Source: Plectrocnemia conspersa
Taxonomy: Eukaryota; Arthropoda; Insecta; Trichoptera; Polycentropodidae
Assembly: GCA_009617715.1 (NCBI GenBank)
Contig: VTFK01000046.1
Span: 992,001 to 1,056,000, forward strand
Length of the DNA stretch: 64,000 nt
Direction: 5' to 3'
The stretch's first letter is position 1. The number at the start of each line of letters is the position of its first letter. Below the pieces are notes generated by a model, which saw only the letters and a program-made list of their open reading frames with translations, did no database searches and was not told the DNA's origin. This document shows, in pieces, positions 58,410 through 64,000 of the stretch. A program made the position numbers and the translations under genes.

Positions 58410-60560
58410 ACTGTCATTATCTCTCGAATATTACGTTAGCTTTTAGCGATTTTATTTGTTATTGACCTTGACCTACTAGCTGTAAAATACGTAAATTTAC
58501 CGTCATTATTCTTACTTTGTGGTATCTTTTAATATTAGTCTTTTACTAAGACGATAGATAGTCAGTGACCTCTACTTAAAACTTAAAAGACATGGGTTTG
58601 TATCATATATGAATCTTTGCGTTTTAGAAATTAAAATTAATTATAATTCTAATCGATCACAGATTAGGTATTTCATTTAATTTCCCATCGAAAATTATTA
58701 TAAAGTGTTTATTTAATGAGATATTATAAATTGATTTTGAAATGCATCATGTGATGGTCTAGCTTTTGTTCTTTATCCTTTATCGTCTATATTTAGAATC
58801 GATATTTAAAATCTCTATGATAATAAAAATACGTAGTATTTTAAAAATTCTATCAATTCCTATTTGTATAAAATAATTAAATCCTTAAAAATGCTTAACT
58901 AGTATTTTAATAACATATACAAATTTATGAAATTGATAGTTCAAGTTCCTAAATGCAATTTGTGAATGTTATGGGTGTTCCTTTTTTTTTTTTAATCGAA
59001 TGTTACGTTAACTTTTAGCGAACTACCTTTTACTCTATTGTATAATTCGTAAAATTACCTGTATTGTTCTTTATGCATATTGATTTTACTTCTTGAAATG
59101 TGCAATCATTTCTTTCGGGAGTCTATTTTTATAAAGTGCATTTTTATTAACGTGTTATGGATAGATGTTCAAATCCACTATTTGGGTGGTTCTGGTATTC
59201 CATTGATTTTATTTGTGATTAAGTAAAGTGCTAATGAAATTAGCGGGTCTGGCTTCTTTTAACGTCAAAATTAAGAAACGGTATAATGCTGATATAAACA
59301 CGTAATATATGGTAAATTATTTGTATCAATTTTTATTTATATAAAAAATGTACATACTGTATTGTTATTACATTTTAATATAATAAAAAATATCTGGGTA
59401 GTATTTTAGGCACATTTTTATTACGTAATTATTTATTTGAGTTTTAAAATGTTATTTGCATAGGACATTTTTCTATTAGCGATAATTGCCTGTCGAATGT
59501 GGCGTTAGCTTTAAGCGAACTCTTTTTGTCACTAACGTTTAAAACGAAAATTTGGCGTATCTATACTACTTTTTAAAACGCGTCATCGTTAGCTTTTATG
59601 GTCTATTTTGGTAATATATTTTTTTATTGATTTTCCAATGCAACATTTTGGTGGTTTATTTTTTATAACGTAAAAGGTTAATGCAATAAGCGGGTCTGGC
59701 TTTTGTGCAAGTTCCTTTATAATTTAAAATAAATAAATGTTGTATAAATTATTTAAAATATATATGTAAATTTTTCATTTATATAAATAAATAAAATCTT
59801 GAAAAAATGCACGTACGATACTTTAAAAAAAATGAAAAAAAATCGCATTGTCCTTTAGGGATATCCATATCAATTTTGGTAGCGTGTATTATTAATGACG
59901 TATTCTGGATTTGGGTGGCTTTGATATTCATAAAAAAAATGCACGTATAAAATATATTCATTACACACACTACATTTATAAACACTATGTGTGCGAGAGA
60001 TGGAAATCTTTGTTATGCGAAGCTTATCAGTTAAAAGCTGGCAAAATTTAATTTTTTTAATTTTACATTTTCGATCCATCCGTTTTAAGTATTTACTATA
60101 TAGTGCATAAATTTAATTTATCACTTTCGCTATCGACCTTTTTATTAACTAGCACATATCTGTTTTTATTATATTAAATTTTTATTATAAATTAATATAT
60201 TTTGATCTAATACCGTTTTTTTGATTTCAAAGCTTGCTAAATAAATAAGTGTAAAACATGTATCTTCTATCAAATAGATTTATATAATTAATTCTAGACT
60301 TTTTATTGTGTTTTAATTTGTTGAAAATTTATCTCAGTATTAGTATTTTTTACAACGAAATTACTTATAAAAATTATAATTTTTTAGTTATGGTCGATTG
60401 CATTCATGTCGAATATGCTGTTAACTTTTAGCGAATTCCTCCTGTCGTCACTGTATTATATTAGCTGTAAATTGTGTAATTTTTGTGTTGCTATTTGCAA
60501 ACACATTCAATAAAATGTGTTGTTTATTATTTATAAACGTACTATGGATGCCATAAAATA
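58410..60560 (+). repeat. degenerate tandem array, unit about 450-570 bases
   Basis: The anchor CGTTARCTTTTAGCGA recurs at about 58433, 59004, 59502 and 60417. A second anchor, GTCT(G/A)GCTT, recurs at about 58758, 59247 and 59695. A third, TTTGGGTGG(T/C)T, recurs near 59182 and 59910. The order of the anchors is the same in each unit, as expected of an old tandem repeat with internal length changes. A SINE family 2 remnant (58555-58710) lies within the first unit. Confidence 0.5.
58555..58710 (+). repeat. SINE family 2 remnant (plus)
   Basis: Contains GTCAGTGACCTCTACTTAAA, AAAAGACATGGGTTTGTATC and ATTAAAATTAATTATAATTC, matching the head and early body of the 26.9 kb copy. Confidence 0.4.
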
Positions 60561-60919
60561 AATTTAACACTGATATTTATAATTTATTAAGATTTTACGT
60601 TTTTCACAAAAATATTCTGTCAATAGTTTTAATTCAAGAAACACTACGCCAAATATTTTATTTTTATTGTCAATTTCTCTAATACAATTTTCTATACTAA
60701 ATTGTATGACTTTTTCGTTAATTAGTTAGTACTCTATTAATTTCGTTTAAGATTTTTAAAGGTTTTTGGTTTAGAGATATATCGGTCGGTATGATTATAT
60801 TTTTAAAGGTACAACGGTGAACTCTTTAATTAATTGTCGGGTACAAAAGAACTACGTTTCAACGCGTTTCGTAGAGCGTAAGCGAAATATACGTTTTTTT
60901 TGTGTTTATTGTTGACTAG

Positions 60920-61017
60920 GTATGATATATGGAAATCATACAACAATATGACAAAAACTTCAGCCCAGCATGCAAAAGTCCCATTAGGCACTGTCAAAGT
61001 TAAAATCCACCAAAAAG
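60920..61017 (+). other. candidate 5' exon upstream of the receptor
   Basis: A pyrimidine-rich tract ending GTTGACTAG (AG at 60918-60919) precedes an islet that ends at CAAAAAG|GTAATG (donor at 61018). From ATG 60948 it reads MTKTSAQHAKVPLGTVKVKI, then HQK, of mixed composition. Joined to the acceptor at 63345 the frame continues into the short upstream ORF at 63354-63413, not into the receptor, so if real it would be a 5' leader exon carrying an upstream ORF. It is not recognised as a protein. Confidence 0.25.
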
Positions 61018-61049
61018 GTAATGCATTGTGCTTCGTGGGATAAAAAGAG

Positions 61050-62365
61050 TATCGTGTTTTACGAACTAATGGAATCTAAATAAACAACTGTGGTTACAAG
61101 AACTTTGTAAAATTAATCAATAATAGACATGAAAAAATAGTAATAAAAAATGCTAAATTTAATATTACACATTCTTTGAATTTTTGTTGTAGCTTTTAGC
61201 TAATAAAAGTATTTATATTATATTTTTAAATTATTATATTCGGAAAACAATATTTTCAAATAAAATACTCTATAAAGTAAATAGGGCGTATAACTTGACA
61301 GTTAACAAACAGGGGTTAAATTTCTTTCTACAAAGTTGCTTCATAAACATCAATCCGATTTCCATTAACGGAATATTATTATTCTCCCAAAATGTTTATT
61401 TGCGGTATACGTTTGCTGATTTAATTAAACTTTTTTAAAGAACACACAAAACAACAAGTTGAAAGCTTGTGCGATTTCATCCACTACGACGTTATTATTA
61501 TATAAAATAAAGTTGAAGAAAGTATTACTTTCCATCATATCGGTTCGATTTCAGAATTATGTACATACACTTAAACATAATGCTTCTTTTCAATGAAAAA
61601 ACGTATATTTTTGCATTCACGAAATAACGATAACTTTATAAATATTCATGATAAGATTCCGATAAAAAAATCTATAGGCTATTTAAATTTGTTTTAAAAT
61701 TACCCATTTTTTATATAAGAAGGTTTATAGTTATGTAAATATAAATATACTGTGCTAGATATTCATATGAATTATTTCTTAAATTTATAAAATTATTAAA
61801 ATATGTTTAATTATTTCATTAAATAGGTATATATATATATATTTTTGTATTATTATTGCTTGACTGATATAAAAATATATTTTTATCCTTAATTGCTTAA
61901 ATTACCAAAGGTATCTCATAAAACGCCTGTTGTAAAACGTTCACAATAAGGTTTTTGTTTTTTATTTTAATAATCCAACCATTTTACTTTTACGGTTTAA
62001 TTAACTCGAATGGCGATGCAGGAAAAGCTTTAAAACCCGTTTTTAATGTAAAATATGATAATAGTGGATTTTCTATGATATTATGTAAAGAAATTTTCCT
62101 TAATTAACATAATGAATTTATTTTACAAGAGGGTTAGTTAATTTTAATTTAAACTATGTAGCTCAAGTTGAAAACTTCTGTGTACTACTCAGCCATATTT
62201 CCATTATATTAAAATGTAATGAGAAATCTGTACGTGCCATATTTTAATGTTTTTTTTAAATATTATGATATACAATGTTTGAATTACAACCCTGACAAAT
62301 ACACCTAACAACAATAAGCATAAATAAAAATGAACTGTAAGGCAATTCCCTGGGAAAAATTTGTC
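61050..62365. other. A+T-rich interval without recognisable features
   Basis: Low-complexity sequence; nothing supported. Confidence 0.4.
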
Positions 62366-62429
62366 AAATATCTCTTGCTGCTAGATTACCGTCTGAATTG
62401 AAAAAATAAGTTGAGCCATTATACAAAAA

Positions 62430-62910
62430 CTCAACTATTGCTTCAATTTTCCGAAAAAGAAGCGGTCTCAGTAGAAAAAATAAACTTTTGTTATATAAAT
62501 CTATGTTACGGTCGCTGATGACATATGGAGCTTCTGTATGGTCCAGCATATCCCATAGTCCAATTTGCAAAACAAGTGCTTAAGAATCGCCTTGAATACG
62601 AACCCTAGAACTAACGTCAAAGAACTTCACTTGCAAAGTGAAAGTTTAGAGACGATAAAGGACTTTTGCCATAGACAGATACTAAACTGATTGTTGAGAT
62701 ATAAGATTAAGAACTTTGATGATCTGTATCCAGGTGCTTACTATTGTGACACCTACAGGTCTCAAATGTTCGGTTTAAAATCTGCACAAGAGTTGTCCGC
62801 CGCTATCCGGCACTCAATATTGAACCAAAAATTGTATGAAAAATCTTTTCAATGACTTCCAAAAATTGGTGTGAAGATTGTTAGCTATTTAAAAAAATCT
62901 TTAAGTGAAA
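62430..62910 (+). pseudogene. 3' end of a non-LTR retrotransposon ORF2 (RT C-terminus), decayed
   Basis: One frame reads FRKRSGLSRKNKLLLYKSML then RSLMTYGASVWSSISHS, the typical region after the RT core ('RSKLS..NKL.LYK..IRP.MTYA..VW'). After a frame change it reads LRIALNTNPRTNVKELHLQS and ETIKDFCHRQILN, matching the tail of jockey/CR1-like ORF2. Stops and at least one frameshift break it, and no core RT motif is left: a 5'-truncated copy. It lies about 0.5 kb upstream of the receptor exon. Confidence 0.75.
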
Positions 62911-63345
62911 AATAATAGATCCGCTAAGAAGTTTTTGTCAACTTTGCCTCTATAAATAATTATACTTCACTTTTAAGAAACTGAAAAAATGTTTTAGATT
63001 AAAGTAATAATTTAGGTTAGGTACTTAATATTATAAATAATGCATTACATCTAAAAAATATTAGCACATAGAGAACTTGTTAAATTAAAAATTGTAGCAT
63101 CCTGTATTTTAGGCTTTTGTTAGTCTTTGTTTAATTTTAACCTAATTAAGGATGCTTATTCAATTCACTTAATTTAGAAACAGTGTTGTATTTACAGGTG
63201 TACATGTGTTACAAAGCTTAGTTAATTGTTTAGCCCACAAGGCCTCGGAGGAGAAATGTCAGAGGCAGAAAATATTTTTATTTATTTTTATAATTAAATT
63301 AATCTGAAATTTTACTACATTATTGAATTTTGATTTTTGTTTCAG
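62911..63345. other. intron/flank before the receptor exon, with splice acceptor
   Basis: A/T-rich. Ends with GATTTTTGTTTCAG, a good polypyrimidine tract and acceptor (AG at 63344-63345). A patch with GGCCTCGGAGGAGAAATGTC near 63241 may be the 3' UTR of the retroelement relic. Confidence 0.55.
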
Positions 63346-63470
63346 AGCTCAGCATGTGCAGTATGGCGACATACACTGAATTTAACACTGAAATTGGAAT
63401 TACCGCATCATAAAATTAAACAACATCAAAAACAATGGGAAAACTGCTTTAATTTAAAAAAAAATGAAAA
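63346..63470 (+). other. sNPF receptor 5' UTR (part), with upstream ORFs
   Basis: Begins after the acceptor at 63345. It holds a 19-codon upstream ORF (63354-63413), a 5-codon one (63435-63452), and a third ATG at 63464 whose frame overlaps the receptor start and runs to 63799. A TGA in the receptor frame at 63465-63467 excludes any upstream in-frame start. Confidence 0.65.
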
Positions 63471-63799
63471 ATGACTACCGCCACATTATGGATGACCACG
63501 TGGCCCACCCTTCTGGAAAACGTAACTTTGATTTCTCCGAACACCACCAACGCCACCAAGCACGACTTGATCGACAACAAATTTGTGCAAGGAGTCTTCT
63601 GTATGCTGTACACTGTCATATTCGTCCTTGGAGTCTTCGGAAACGTTCTAGTGTGCTATGTGGTCTTCAGGAACAGAGCAATGCAGACAGTCACCAATCT
63701 GTTCATCACAAACCTGGCTTTATCCGACATTCTCCTATGCCTGTTCGCTGTGCCGTTCACTCCTTTATACACGTTTCTAGGAAGATGGCTATTCGGTAA
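63464..63799 (+). other. upstream ORF overlapping the receptor start
   Basis: The ATG at 63464 lies seven bases before the receptor ATG in another frame and opens a 111-codon frame overlapping the receptor coding region. Both ATGs have A at -3. The peptide has no known domain and is probably not a functional protein, but the ATG could reduce receptor translation. Confidence 0.5.
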
Positions 63800-64000
63800 A
63801 TTGTTATGCCATATTATGCCATACGCTCAAGGATGCAGCGTGTATATATCAACTCTCACTCTGACTTCCATAGCCATAGATAGATTCTTTGTTATAATAT
63901 ATCCATTTCATCCTCGGATGAAGCTGTTCACGTGCATAGCGATCATAGTATCAATTTGGACGTTTTCATTAGCAGTAACATTTCCTTATGGATTATACAT
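63471..64000 (+). CDS. sNPFR: short neuropeptide F receptor, first coding exon (partial)
   Basis: Class A (rhodopsin-like) peptide GPCR at the plasma membrane, receptor for short neuropeptide F, which regulates feeding and growth in insects. The frame runs 176 codons to the window edge. The short N-terminus has three N-glycosylation sites (N17, N24, N27). TM1 has FVLGVFGNVLVCYVV; then NRAMQTVTNLF, TM2 with TNLALSDILLC, W106 in the first extracellular loop, and C113 at the top of TM3. TM3 carries STLTLTSIAIDRFFVIIYPF, followed by HPRMK in the second intracellular loop, and the sequence stops in TM4. These blocks match Drosophila sNPF-R closely, much better than the NPF receptor. The DRY motif reads DRF (137-139). 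ATG 63471 is the first Met after an in-frame TGA six bases upstream. Later exons lie beyond the window. Confidence 0.93.
   Translation, partial: MTTATLWMTTWPTLLENVTLISPNTTNATKHDLIDNKFVQGVFCMLYTVIFVLGVFGNVLVCYVVFRNRAMQTVTNLFITNLALSDILLCLFAVPFTPLYTFLGRWLFGKLLCHIMPYAQGCSVYISTLTLTSIAIDRFFVIIYPFHPRMKLFTCIAIIVSIWTFSLAVTFPYGLY

Noticed and set aside
63464..63799. 111-codon ORF as a separate protein gene
   Set aside because: It is the out-of-frame shadow of the receptor coding sequence; kept only as a possible translational-control ORF.
1..64000. CRISPR arrays, operons, bacterial promoters, rRNA genes
   Set aside because: None present; base composition, introns and LINE/SINE content are those of an insect nuclear genome.

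Overview
The window looks like one arm of an insect chromosome, most probably a moth or butterfly. The base composition is strongly A+T-rich, there is a jockey-clade retrotransposon, there are many tRNA-derived SINE-like copies, and the one clear host gene is an insect short neuropeptide F (sNPF) receptor. The order is inferred from overall character, not from a species-specific marker. No bacterial or organellar features, rRNA genes, true tRNA genes or CRISPR arrays were seen.

Layout. 0-5.6 kb holds old mobile-element debris: a possible LTR fragment, a reverse-transcriptase relic on +, and two decayed transposon-type coding relics on -. From 5.6 to 10.7 kb an older repeat (called repeat X here) is split by a full-length jockey-type element at about 5999-10444. 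That element is bounded by a perfect 14-bp target-site duplication and has an Inr/DPE-type promoter at its 5' end, ORF1 with a gag-like zinc-knuckle protein, and ORF2 with endonuclease and reverse transcriptase. The RT half is open for almost 600 codons. Every frame break found in ORF1 and in the endonuclease lies in a homopolymer run, so the real element may be intact.

From 10.7 to 62 kb no established gene was found. This stretch is A+T-rich sequence with two families of tRNA-derived SINE-like repeats, inverted-repeat DNA elements (38.8-39.8, 51.2-51.4, 55.7-56.2 kb), a long inverted duplication (24.1/27.7 kb), a degenerate tandem array (58.4-60.6 kb) and hAT-like end fragments. A few G+C-richer islets stand out (12.3, 16.7, 18.6, 23.9, 28.2, 44.9-45.2 and 60.9 kb). 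Several have splice-like borders or regulatory-site clusters. They are candidates for 5' non-coding exons of the receptor, for a hidden small gene, or for enhancers; none is proven.

From 62.4 kb another RT relic is followed by a splice acceptor at 63345, a short 5' UTR with three upstream ATGs, and the first coding exon of the sNPF receptor (63471 to the window end, cut within the fourth transmembrane region). The simplest reading is that much of the window is 5' flank and/or a very long 5' intron of this receptor gene, filled by transposons.
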